DNA from: Bacteroidales bacterium UBA1800 | GTDB taxonomy: Bacteria > Bacteroidota > Bacteroidia > Bacteroidales > VadinHA17 | DNA: 64,000 nt | Direction of reading: 5' to 3' | Assembly (NCBI GenBank): GCA_002319915.1 | Contig: DCFQ01000021.1 | Coordinates: forward strand, 36,811-100,810 | Shown: positions 34,519 through 43,073 of the stretch, piece after piece | Position numbering within the stretch: position 1 is the first letter of the stretch | Layout: each line of letters begins with the position of its first letter | Notes under the pieces: model-generated | Told to the model about the DNA's origin: nothing | The model's input: the letters and a program-made list of their open reading frames with translations, nothing else | Database searches by the model: none | Made by a program: the position numbers and the translations under genes

Positions 34519-35781
34519 TCAAAACTTATATCCAAAAATCAGGAAATGTCTTAGCGTGGGCGATGTTAAGCCCGGAGAATTAGCCATTCCGTCTGCTCTT
34601 TCAATTCGGAATTCAGCAGAGAAGTTCTTTAATCCCAAACCCAACCCGACAATAAATCCTCTTTCCCAGCTCCTTGGGGAACGAACTGCCGGATACTCTG
34701 AAATATTAGTTACCGAGTATACGTGATCCTCAACTTTCATATAATTGACCTTTGCGACAGAAATACCGTTTGACATCCCCCCGTCTGCAAACAGATAAAT
34801 GCCTTTAATGGGATATTTATACTTTACAAGAGTATTTAACTTGACATACGAAAAGCCAATTGAACTATATTTAGTGATAAACATATTGATATCATAATCA
34901 TCTCTGTACAGGGCTCTGGTTCTGTAAGAAATGAAGGCCAGTTCGCATTGGAAGGATAATCTGTCCCGTGTTCTTGGAAAAACAACATTGGAGAAACCTC
35001 CGAATGTAAAATTATATGATGATGGGAAATCAACGGATGAGAGGGGCACGAAATAGTCAACCCCGGTAAATCTTAGTTTTGTCTGGGACATGCCTGCCAA
35101 CAACCCGAATTCCCAAATAAAACCTTCTTTTTTGGGTTGATATGAAATTTCCTTATCTGTATCCTTATAGTATTCGTTGAAAAGTCCTGTCAAATCCTTT
35201 ATCCCGTATTTTGTCAAGTATATCTTCTTCTGAATAAGGGGATAATCCTGAAGATACACGATCAATTGGCCTTTATACTGTTCGCTTGTTTTTACAAACA
35301 TTGCGCCATCCACATTCTGCAGGTATTTTTTAAAAACAAGTGTTACAAAGGCCCCGTCTTGATTAATAAAAAAGTGCTCTTTCCGGTTCCTGTCCTTAAG
35401 GTAGTAAAGGCTTTTCGGCCCTTTGATCAGAACCCGCAAGAAAACAATATCCGTCCTGTTCTGGGGCTCAGCCGATTCAATCAACTCGGTTTCCCTGAAC
35501 GGGCTTTCATCAACTGTAACGGTACCGCTTACATAATCTTCCCCGTCAACACTAAATCCTTTTAAAGTGGCCGGGGTATAGTCAGTCCTCAGGCCGGCAG
35601 CGGATTTAAAAGCTATTTTGTCGGGAGTTTTGTCCCAGTTTCTGTAGTCAATAAACCCATTTATTGTATCCTCCTGAATATCTATTACATAACCCGTTTT
35701 AAAATTTGACTGTGAATAGGACCGATCCGGATATAAAAGGATAATAATAAAAATACCTGTTAAGAAATTAATACTTTTCAT
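34519..35781 (-). CDS. envelope protein of unknown function, paralog A
   Basis: A 420-residue protein with a signal peptide (ending SYSQ). The N-terminal domain opens with FKTGYVIDIQEDTINGFIDY and contains short beta strands and a mixed linker. The C-terminal half looks like an outer-membrane barrel and ends in a Phe (FLIFGYKF). The next gene upstream has the same plan (FRPGYIVTNNLDTIHGAI), and the two lie 13 bases apart, so they are probably co-transcribed. I know this type from Bacteroidota genomes but no function for it. Confidence 0.65.
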   Translation of the reverse strand: MKSINFLTGIFIIILLYPDRSYSQSNFKTGYVIDIQEDTINGFIDYRNWDKTPDKIAFKSAAGLRTDYTPATLKGFSVDGEDYVSGTVTVDESPFRETELIESAEPQNRTDIVFLRVLIKGPKSLYYLKDRNRKEHFFINQDGAFVTLVFKKYLQNVDGAMFVKTSEQYKGQLIVYLQDYPLIQKKIYLTKYGIKDLTGLFNEYYKDTDKEISYQPKKEGFIWEFGLLAGMSQTKLRFTGVDYFVPLSSVDFPSSYNFTFGGFSNVVFPRTRDRLSFQCELAFISYRTRALYRDDYDINMFITKYSSIGFSYVKLNTLVKYKYPIKGIYLFADGGMSNGISVAKVNYMKVEDHVYSVTNISEYPAVRSPRSWERGFIVGLGLGLKNFSAEFRIERADGMANSPGLTSPTLRHFLIFGYKF

Positions 35782-35794
35782 CTTTGTCTATGCT

Positions 35795-36961
35795 TTAATT
35801 AATATTGAACCCGGCACCAAAACTCAGAACTTCAGTAAAAATCGTAGTGGGATTGTATTCCATTTTGTTTCTAAGGAACAGATAATGATTCTTATTCAGG
35901 TTATATTTTAATCCAAGGTCTGCGGAAAGGCAAAAATCATATATTTTATAACCATACTGGTAAACATCGATGCGCACATCTGATAGAAAATCAGTAATTT
36001 GCCAATAGCTTTTCGGATAAAACTGGGAATTGTAACTTAAAGCGAGGTAAGGCTGAAATCTCTTTCCCGGGAAAGTGTATTCCGCACCAAAGGGAATTTG
36101 AATGGTATTTACAAATGATTCAAATCTGGTTACCGCATTTTGGGTCAGGAGCTCAGGGGGAAAATCGTGATGAAAATACTGTTGGTAATAGGCTATCCCT
36201 GTGTAAAAGCTCCATACGGAATGAATTCTGAAGGGAAGGAACCTGACATTAACCGCATAATACCGGCCTGAAGCCCTAAGTGTGGATTCTCTTACATCCC
36301 TGTCCCATGAATTGTAATAACCGATGTATGGCTCCAGTACAATTTTTATTTTTGTTGAATGTGTGAAATCAATACAATCCTGCGATTTACATACATTGTT
36401 ATGATATTCTTTTGAAATTCTGATTAAGGGTTCATAGCCGAAGCTTACCTTTTCCACATCTTTTAATGTCTCCGGACTATCCTTAAAGAGCGTCTTAAGC
36501 ATTCCCACATAACTGTTCGATCTTTGCTCAAAGACTTTATCGTTCAGGGTTACCTGGATTTGGTTATTTGTTAAGGGATATAGGACACCGTCTCTATAAA
36601 TAAAATAATATTCATCGCCAGAATCTATATAATAAAAAAGGTCCACTATACCCTTGATAAGGTATTCAAGGAAAACGGATCTCTTTGCGCCGTTGATTTC
36701 AATCTGACGCGAAACGTAGAATTTGTAATTTTCTATACGGTAACCATAAATATCTCCAGGGAGGAAAAGTTTCCGTTCATCACTCTTATCTCCCTTGAAT
36801 TCACATGATTTGCTGTTCCTGACATTCGATTTAAGGTTAATAGCACCATGAATTGTATCAAGATTATTTGTGACTATATAACCAGGACGGAAATCGTTCT
36901 GACCAAAACATTCTGCTGATATTAAAACAATCAGAGTGGGAAAAAATAAGAACGATTTCAT
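35795..36961 (-). CDS. envelope protein of unknown function, paralog B
   Basis: A 388-residue protein built like its downstream neighbour: signal peptide (ending CFGQ), a GYIVTNNLDTIHGAINL start, a domain with YFIYRDGVLYPL, and a C-terminal barrel-like half (YAVNVRFLPFR, FGAEYTFPGKRFQPYLALSYN, final GAGFNIN). The sequences have diverged strongly. The pair may form a surface complex; that is only inferred from their joint arrangement. Confidence 0.65.
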   Translation of the reverse strand: MKSFLFFPTLIVLISAECFGQNDFRPGYIVTNNLDTIHGAINLKSNVRNSKSCEFKGDKSDERKLFLPGDIYGYRIENYKFYVSRQIEINGAKRSVFLEYLIKGIVDLFYYIDSGDEYYFIYRDGVLYPLTNNQIQVTLNDKVFEQRSNSYVGMLKTLFKDSPETLKDVEKVSFGYEPLIRISKEYHNNVCKSQDCIDFTHSTKIKIVLEPYIGYYNSWDRDVRESTLRASGRYYAVNVRFLPFRIHSVWSFYTGIAYYQQYFHHDFPPELLTQNAVTRFESFVNTIQIPFGAEYTFPGKRFQPYLALSYNSQFYPKSYWQITDFLSDVRIDVYQYGYKIYDFCLSADLGLKYNLNKNHYLFLRNKMEYNPTTIFTEVLSFGAGFNIN

Positions 36962-37442
36962 GATTCGGACTTATAAATGGTCGTCAGATAGAAGATATAT
37001 TGATGAAAAAAACGAGTCATAATCTTATTCAATTTTGGGCAGGCAGTAGTCAGGCCACGATTCCTTTCTTAAGATAGAATTCAAATATGCAGTCTCTTAA
37101 GGATGTTTACTATGGTTGCCGGTTAAATTATAACTCCCATTTTCAGCAATTAGTATCATTTGACAGGTGTTTTCCACCAATGTTATACTTACCTCTGCGA
37201 CGTCATTAACCTCTCATATTCCCAGAGAAGGTGGATAATCAGTACAGTATTGGAGGAAAGAAATTTTTAACCGCAAAGGACACCAGGATGGCTCAAAGTA
37301 CGCCAGGGCTGAATGCTGTTTTTACATCCTTGCGGGCTTTGCGTAATTCCGGTTGCTCCCGGAAGTCTGACGGACGGCACTTTGTTTCTTGTTACTTCGA
37401 GATTTCTGTGATTGCTGCGATCCTTCCGGAAAAGGGTAAGGA
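36962..37442. other. 481-base gap with a degraded TAACCGCAAAG-type repeat
   Basis: The left part (36962-37230) is the upstream region of the paralog pair and shows no clear motif. From about 37267 the phrase TAACCGCAAAGGACACCAGG begins a worn copy of the repeat seen intact at 38587-38700, continuing to TTTGCGTAATTCC near 37350. The reading frame across it looks accidental. Confidence 0.5.
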
Positions 37443-38564
37443 TCACTTCGATTTATAAATCTTCAGGCAGACAGGCTTCCGTGAAATAGTGCTTGATACG
37501 AGAGTCGAAGGAAGGCCGGTTTTTTCATCGATCCTGAAGACAGCAATATTGTCAGACCGCTCATTCCCGACGAGCAGAAACCTTCCGGCCGGATCGATTG
37601 TGAAATTCCTCGGCCAGTTGCCACCGCATGAATTGGTTCCTGCATAGGTCAGCAACCCGTCCGCTCCGACGCTGAAGGTGACGATAGTATTCTCCCCCCT
37701 GTTCGAACCGTAAAGGAATTTCCCGTCTTTTCCGAAATGAATGTCGGCACAGGCATTTTCCCCCTTGTATTCCGGCTTCAGCGTGGAAACCGTCTGCAAA
37801 AGATCCAGCCCGCCGTCACCCTTAACATTAAAGACCATTATTGTCGATCCGAGCTCGTTTATAAGATATAACTTCGATCCGTCAGCATTAAAGGTAAAAT
37901 GCCTGGGCCCTGATCCATCGGCTACCCTGGTAATGGCTGCGGACGGCTTTAATAGACTGCCGGTTGAACTGTCGAAATCATATGACGTTACGGTGTTGAG
38001 CCCCAGATCGGAAACATACACTTTCCCCCCGGCAGGATCGCTTAGGATCATATGGGCATGTGATGATTCGGGATTTACCCTGTCGTACAGGATAGTATCG
38101 GTTATCGCTCGCGCTACGCCATCCTTGTCCAGACCGGCAACGGCAACTGAACCGGTGGGATAATTCGCCACGAGGAGGTGGCTGCTGTCGTGCGATATTG
38201 AAACAAAGCATGGCCCGCCGAAGGGGATGCTCATTTCCGAGAGCTTCTCCAGGTTGTCACCCGTTTCCTTTATTGTTGTCAGGCCGCCGCCTGGGGCGCC
38301 CCTGAATTCCATCACTTCATCAATGACATAAAACACTCTTTGCTCCGGGGAAAAGCAGAAATATGAAGGATTGGGGCCGGCATCGACCTGTGATACCGGT
38401 TTCAGGGAGCCGTCTTTTGGATTGAAGGTAAATGACGAGAATCCTTTATCTCCCTCTTTGTCGGTATAGCCTCCGACATAGAGACGATAATTGCCAGTTC
38501 CGCAAGAAGGAAAAACCAGAACAAGAAATATCAGGATCACAGTTAATTGTATGAGCTTTTTCAT
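37443..38564 (-). CDS. lactonase-family beta-propeller lipoprotein (6-phosphogluconolactonase/YbhE type)
   Basis: A 373-residue lipoprotein (signal ending FPSC) of the seven-bladed lactonase family. Blades carry the repeated YVSDLGLNTVTSYDF, GPRHFTFNADGSKLYLINEL and WPRNFTIDPAGRFLLVGNE patterns. Cytoplasmic relatives hydrolyse 6-phosphogluconolactone. An exported copy more likely acts on a free aldonolactone or keto-lactone from periplasmic sugar oxidation, consistent with the Tat-exported oxidoreductase and TIM-barrel genes next to it; this is inference. A fragment of the same gene lies at 34404. Confidence 0.82.
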   Translation of the reverse strand: MKKLIQLTVILIFLVLVFPSCGTGNYRLYVGGYTDKEGDKGFSSFTFNPKDGSLKPVSQVDAGPNPSYFCFSPEQRVFYVIDEVMEFRGAPGGGLTTIKETGDNLEKLSEMSIPFGGPCFVSISHDSSHLLVANYPTGSVAVAGLDKDGVARAITDTILYDRVNPESSHAHMILSDPAGGKVYVSDLGLNTVTSYDFDSSTGSLLKPSAAITRVADGSGPRHFTFNADGSKLYLINELGSTIMVFNVKGDGGLDLLQTVSTLKPEYKGENACADIHFGKDGKFLYGSNRGENTIVTFSVGADGLLTYAGTNSCGGNWPRNFTIDPAGRFLLVGNERSDNIAVFRIDEKTGLPSTLVSSTISRKPVCLKIYKSK

Positions 38565-38586
38565 ACTGAGTTTTTTTTAAATCCAT

Positions 38587-38700
38587 TAACCGCAAAGGAC
38601 GCAAAGTCCCTTAATCCCTTGTAGCAGACGCAAATCTCCATTTTGGGGATAGGAGCCAGACTTTGCGGTCTTTGCGCAAATTTTGGGGTCTTTGCGGTTA
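38587..38700. repeat. MITE-like repeat with TAACCGCAAAG inverted ends
   Basis: About 114 bases begin TAACCGCAAAGGACGCAAAG and end GTCTTTGCGGTTA, so the termini are inverted repeats. A relative of similar size is at 41320-41424 and a worn one near 37267. No coding potential is seen. It sits between the lactonase and TIM-barrel genes. Confidence 0.7.
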
Positions 38701-38719
38701 AAAAGAAATGTTTTTTAAC

Positions 38720-39667
38720 TTACAATTCAAAATCATCACACTCCCTGTATGCCTGAATGACCCTTGCTTCGGCCTCTTTTGTGTTGCCTCCGCTTACGCC
38801 ATGCTCCATGCATATCACGCCGTCATACTTCAGGTCATAGATAAACTTGAAGACATTTTTGTAATTGATCTCGCCGGTGGTAGGCTCGTCGCGCCCGGGA
38901 TTATCCCCGCAGTGAAAGGCTGCGATCTCGCTCCAGGCTGCCTCGATATTCGGTATCAGGTTCCCTTCGGTGATCTGCTGATGATAAATGTCCTCAACGA
39001 TCTTGCACGACGGCCTGTTTACAGCCCTGCAAATCGAATATGCCTGCGGGATCCCGTTCAGGAAGAGCCCGGGATGATCGTGCAGTGTATTCAATGGTTC
39101 CAGGACGATGGTCATCCCACCCGCCTCTGCAATGTCGCAGCAATACCTGAGGTTGTCTATCACATTTGCTGTCTGGAAGTCACGGTGGAGGTTCTCATCA
39201 TATCTCCCTGGGACCATAAGAGCGAGCTTTGCCCCGGTCCTTTTGCACACCTCTACTCCCTCGTTTACCTTCTTGATCAGCATCTCGCGAACCTCGGGCT
39301 TGTTGAGCACAAATGATGTGACACCGAAATCGGCATACAGCACGAACGGTCCGAAATCCATTCCGAGGTTCCTGAGCCCGTCAGTAAGCTTTACCTGGTC
39401 GGCTGCCGGCCTGTTCATCAGCCCGTTGTCGAACATGGCCCTGAAGCCCATGTCGTGGCAGAATTTTATATTATCGAGGATGTTATTCCCTGCATGGTTA
39501 TGGAACATGCCGAATCCCGGTGCATATTTCAGCTTGAACGGCGTCGCGGCATCTTTTTCTTTGAGCGGCGCTGCAGATGCCCGCTGCCCGAAAAAAGCAG
39601 GAGCCGCCATTACGGCTGCTCCTGCTGCTGATGCCTTTTTTATGAAATTCCTTCTGGAAGTCATCAT
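38720..39667 (-). CDS. Tat-exported TIM-barrel isomerase-like protein (hydroxypyruvate isomerase family)
   Basis: A protein of about 315 residues with a twin-arginine signal (SRRNFIKKASAAGAAVMAAP). The body is an AP-endonuclease-2/xylose-isomerase-like TIM barrel with metal-type residues in VLEPLNTLHDHPG, VEDIYHQQ, FHCGDNPGRDEP and CMEHG. Cytoplasmic relatives isomerise hydroxypyruvate or epimerise keto-sugars. An exported one next to an exported Gfo/Idh/MocA oxidoreductase suggests processing of an oxidised glycoside or keto-sugar. I chose the ATG at 39667, 25 bases after the oxidoreductase stop; an earlier ATG would overlap it. Confidence 0.8.
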   Translation of the reverse strand: MMTSRRNFIKKASAAGAAVMAAPAFFGQRASAAPLKEKDAATPFKLKYAPGFGMFHNHAGNNILDNIKFCHDMGFRAMFDNGLMNRPAADQVKLTDGLRNLGMDFGPFVLYADFGVTSFVLNKPEVREMLIKKVNEGVEVCKRTGAKLALMVPGRYDENLHRDFQTANVIDNLRYCCDIAEAGGMTIVLEPLNTLHDHPGLFLNGIPQAYSICRAVNRPSCKIVEDIYHQQITEGNLIPNIEAAWSEIAAFHCGDNPGRDEPTTGEINYKNVFKFIYDLKYDGVICMEHGVSGGNTKEAEARVIQAYRECDDFEL

Positions 39668-39692
39668 AAAGCTATCCTTTAATATTATGGTT

Positions 39693-41045
39693 TCAATCCT
39701 GGGAGCCGGGCACATAAGCCAGACCCGGAAGCGGTACTTCCTTGGGAACGTCTACCGGGCCGAATGCAAACACCTTCGGGCCGAGTTTCAGGTCGGAATT
39801 CATCATTTCCTCGAAGGTGGTCTCTTTCCCTGTGTAGGCTGATATGCGTCCCATAATGGCAACCATTGTCGAGATGGCGGTGTTTTCGAGCTCATTGAAC
39901 GGCTTGCCGGTGCGGATCGATGTAACCAGGTCGATATGTTCCTGAACATAAGGATCAACGCTTACATCCTCGGTCGGTTTCCCGTCCTTGTCGAGCGGAT
40001 AGGCATATTTCCACACCTCAGCTCCTTTAAGGTCGAGGATAGTGTTCCTGCAATTGGTCGAGCCCTTGATACCCTGGAGCCTTTCCGAAACATTGTTCAC
40101 GCATCCGTTTATCTGGCGGCACATGCTGTGAACGTGGGTCCCGTCCTCGAATGTAAAATCGACGCTGAAATTATCGTACTGATCGCCGGTCACCCTGCGA
40201 AGACGCGAGCCGAAGGCGACTGCCTTCACGGGATGAGTGCCCTTGAACCAGTTAAGTACATCGAGGTTGTGAACATGCTGCTCCACAATGTGGTCTCCGG
40301 AGAGCCACGACCAGTTCACCCAGTTACGGATCATCCATTCCATTTCGCTCCAGGTCGGCTGGTTATCGCGGTGCCACAGCTTTCCACCGTTCCACCATAC
40401 GTTCCCGCCTACCAGGTCACCGATCAGCCCCTGCTGGACCTGCTGCCAGTTGGCAACATAATCGCGCTGGTGACGGCGCTGGGTCCCGGTAACGATGCTG
40501 AGCTCCATTCCCTGGGCCTTCTTGGCAGTTGCCATTACCGATCTTGCTCCCGTGGGATCAACTGCGACCGGCTTTTCTGAGAAGATATGCTTCTTGGCCT
40601 GCACTGCGGCAGCCAGATGCTCGGGACGGAAGAACGGAGGGGTGGCCAGGATTACAATGTCAACCCCCGAATCAAGGACCTTCTGGTATGCATCGAAACC
40701 GACGAAGCAATTCTCAACCGGGACATCCTGTCCTTTCTCTTTCTTGATCTCTGCCCTGCAATTGTCGACCCTGTCCTGGAAGGTATCCCCAAGTGCGGTA
40801 ATCTGAAGATTGGGCCCTGCACTCAGGAAATTTATTGCAGCACCTGTACCGCGGCCGCCACAACCGATAACCCCTGCCTTAAGAACCGGCCCGTCGGGAG
40901 CCTGGTCCTGGAAGCCCGGAACCGCAACGACTTTTTTCGTTTCCCTTGCACAACTTGTGATAATTGTCGGCGCGATGACGCCTGCTACCCCAACCGTAGC
41001 TGCTTTGCCAAGAAAATTACGCCTTGAAATGCTTGATTTTTTCAT
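39693..41045 (-). CDS. Tat-exported Gfo/Idh/MocA-family oxidoreductase
   Basis: A 450-residue protein with a twin-arginine signal (ISRRNFLGKAATVG) followed by Cys32, which could also be lipidated. The Rossmann motif AGVIGCGGRGTG lies near residue 57, the conserved SEKPVAVD near residue 155, and WNGGKLWHR and DHIVEQHVHNLDVLNW form the C-terminal substrate domain. These enzymes use tightly bound NAD(H) or NADP(H); the GH109 glycosidases belong to the same group, so redox-neutral glycoside cleavage is also possible. Together with the next gene it resembles the keto-glycoside sets of gut Bacteroides. Confidence 0.88.
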   Translation of the reverse strand: MKKSSISRRNFLGKAATVGVAGVIAPTIITSCARETKKVVAVPGFQDQAPDGPVLKAGVIGCGGRGTGAAINFLSAGPNLQITALGDTFQDRVDNCRAEIKKEKGQDVPVENCFVGFDAYQKVLDSGVDIVILATPPFFRPEHLAAAVQAKKHIFSEKPVAVDPTGARSVMATAKKAQGMELSIVTGTQRRHQRDYVANWQQVQQGLIGDLVGGNVWWNGGKLWHRDNQPTWSEMEWMIRNWVNWSWLSGDHIVEQHVHNLDVLNWFKGTHPVKAVAFGSRLRRVTGDQYDNFSVDFTFEDGTHVHSMCRQINGCVNNVSERLQGIKGSTNCRNTILDLKGAEVWKYAYPLDKDGKPTEDVSVDPYVQEHIDLVTSIRTGKPFNELENTAISTMVAIMGRISAYTGKETTFEEMMNSDLKLGPKVFAFGPVDVPKEVPLPGLAYVPGSQD

Positions 41046-41592
41046 ATCAGGTAAAGATTAAAATGTGTTTTAAATGAATTGTAAATCAATGAAAGAGATT
41101 TAATCAAATGTAAATATAGAGATTTAAATATCCAACGATTCGGGAGCTTTTAAACAATTTTAACGATCGTTATTTCACCTAGAAAAGAAATTACCCCACA
41201 CAGCTTGATCTGCTTTATGTACACATTTCATAGTTAGAGGGAAAAGCCATTTAAGTGAAAACACCTTTGAAAGGGTAGGATTTAATTAAGATTGGTCTGT
41301 GTCGTGGGAAAAGCATTATTTAACCGCAAAGAGCGCAGTGAAGGTGCAAAGTGCGCAAAGGCAAATTGCTTAATATCTATTCTTTGCGAACTCTGCGAAG
41401 TAACTTTGCGAACTTAGCGGTTAATTGATTTCAACTTTGTCCGCACACCCAAAATTTTCCACGCTAAAACCTGCTCCTCAGAGGCAATATTGGGCCTCTG
41501 TGTACTCTATGTAACAAATAATCCCTTTTACTAAAAGTCATTCAGGCATCCCTTTATAAAAAAAGTTACATTTGCCTTAAATCAATCCATTA
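41046..41592. other. 547-base gap between divergent genes, with one repeat
   Basis: This region should hold the promoters of the oxidoreductase operon (left) and of the TolB-like gene (right), but I cannot identify them with confidence. A repeat of the TAACCGCAAAG type occupies 41320-41424. The rest is AT-rich and shows no gene. Confidence 0.5.
41320..41424. repeat. MITE-like repeat with TAACCGCAAAG inverted ends, second copy
   Basis: It begins TTAACCGCAAAGAGCGCAG and ends GCGAACTTAGCGGTTAA; the outer 12 bases are inverted copies with one mismatch. Internal CTTTGCGAA phrases repeat. Compare 38587-38700. Confidence 0.7.
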
Positions 41593-43068
41593 TTGGCAAA
41601 GTCACTTAAATATACTTCGTTTATTATCATCCTGTTTACCTGCCTCCCTTCGTGCACACCCGGGCCCGGGACAAGCTTCTCCGATGCAGGCAGGGGGCCC
41701 GTTCTGGACCCAGATTATACCGGTATCACCATCCCGTTCAACATTGCTCCCCTTAATTTCATCGTCAGGGAAAAGGGGACGGCTTATGAGGTAAAGATCA
41801 CTGCCGGTTCTGAAACTCTCTATGAGATCAGGAGCGGGTCCGGGATCATCCGGATCCCCGAGAGAGCATGGAAAAATACTCTCGCAAAGCATAAGGGAGA
41901 GCTCCTGAATATGGAAGTTTTTGTAAAGGAAGGTAAAGGTAAATGGCTCAGATATGCGACCGTGACTGATACAATCTCAGGTGATCCCATAGATAAATAT
42001 CTCACTTACAGGATCCTCTATCCCGGCTATGAAAGCTGGAAAGAGATCTCGATCAGGCAGCGTGATCTCGAATCATTCAGGGAACGGCCGCTGATCGAGA
42101 ACAGCATTGCAGATCAGAACTGCATCAATTGCCATTCATTCAACGACCGGACAGGCTCATTCCTTGTCCACATCAGGGGGAGCCTGGGGGGGACCCTGTT
42201 CTATGATGGGAAAACCCTTCAAAAAATAAATCTCAAAACAAAGGAGATGAAGAACGGAGCTGTTTATCCCCGCTGGCATCCCTCCGGGAAATTTGTGGCT
42301 TTTTCATCCAACAGGATAATCCAGCAGTTCCATTCGGCTCTGCCGAAAAAGGTAGAGGTGAGCGATCTCGAATCCTCACTGATGTTGTACAACGTGGGAG
42401 GAAACAGCATATCGGATATTGATCTGACGGGATCAGGAGAGTCAATGGATACCTATCCCGAATGGTCTCCCGACGGGAAATGGCTCTATTTCTGCAGGGC
42501 AAAGAAACCCGGGATACCCTTCGAATACAACAAGGTGCATTACGACCTGTACAGGGCCTCATTCGACAGTTCAAGACTTGAATTCGGGATCCCCGAAATG
42601 GTCTATAACGCCTCAGGAGCGGAGAAGAGCGTTTCATTCCCACGCCTCTCCCCCGACGGCAGGCACCTGGTATTTACGCTACATAATTACGGTGTCTTTC
42701 CGGTCTGGCACAGGGAGGCGGATCTCTACAGCCTCGACCTTTCGACCATGAACACAACAAAAATGACGCTCAACAGCGATTTCACGGAAAGTTACCATTC
42801 CTGGTCGTCGGACAGCAAATGGCTGGTATTTAGCAGTAAACGCCTCGACGGGCTTACTGCAAGGCTGTTTATTGCCCATATAGACAGCGGCGGAAACTCC
42901 GGCAAGCCATTCATTCTGCCACAGCACGATCCCCGGTTCTATTCCCGGTTTATTAAGACATATAACCTGCCCGAACTGTCAGTGACCAGGATCGGCATCA
43001 ATCCGGGCAAATTTAGAAAGGCCATGGTTTCCAGGGCTCTCCCGGCATTGTGGGGGAACAAAAACTGA
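41593..43068 (+). CDS. TolB-like propeller lipoprotein with one c-type haem motif
   Basis: A 491-residue lipoprotein (signal ending LPSC, Cys21) starting from TTG. Residues 40-160 form a beta domain. A single haem-binding motif CINCH spans 177-181. A beta-propeller follows with PD40/TolB-type blades (YPRWHPSGKFVAFSS, YPEWSPDGKWLYF, FPRLSPDGRHLVF, SWSSDSKWLVFSS). The next gene (DUF6057) starts five bases after its stop, so the two are translated together. A role in envelope electron transfer or sensing is possible, but none is known to me. The TTG is the only start that gives a proper signal peptide. Confidence 0.8.
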   Translation: MAKSLKYTSFIIILFTCLPSCTPGPGTSFSDAGRGPVLDPDYTGITIPFNIAPLNFIVREKGTAYEVKITAGSETLYEIRSGSGIIRIPERAWKNTLAKHKGELLNMEVFVKEGKGKWLRYATVTDTISGDPIDKYLTYRILYPGYESWKEISIRQRDLESFRERPLIENSIADQNCINCHSFNDRTGSFLVHIRGSLGGTLFYDGKTLQKINLKTKEMKNGAVYPRWHPSGKFVAFSSNRIIQQFHSALPKKVEVSDLESSLMLYNVGGNSISDIDLTGSGESMDTYPEWSPDGKWLYFCRAKKPGIPFEYNKVHYDLYRASFDSSRLEFGIPEMVYNASGAEKSVSFPRLSPDGRHLVFTLHNYGVFPVWHREADLYSLDLSTMNTTKMTLNSDFTESYHSWSSDSKWLVFSSKRLDGLTARLFIAHIDSGGNSGKPFILPQHDPRFYSRFIKTYNLPELSVTRIGINPGKFRKAMVSRALPALWGNKN

Positions 43069-43073
43069 CGATT

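Noticed and set aside
37231..37458. A 75-codon plus-strand frame
   Set aside because: It runs through a worn TAACCGCAAAG repeat and into the 3' end of the lactonase gene; no protein-like pattern.
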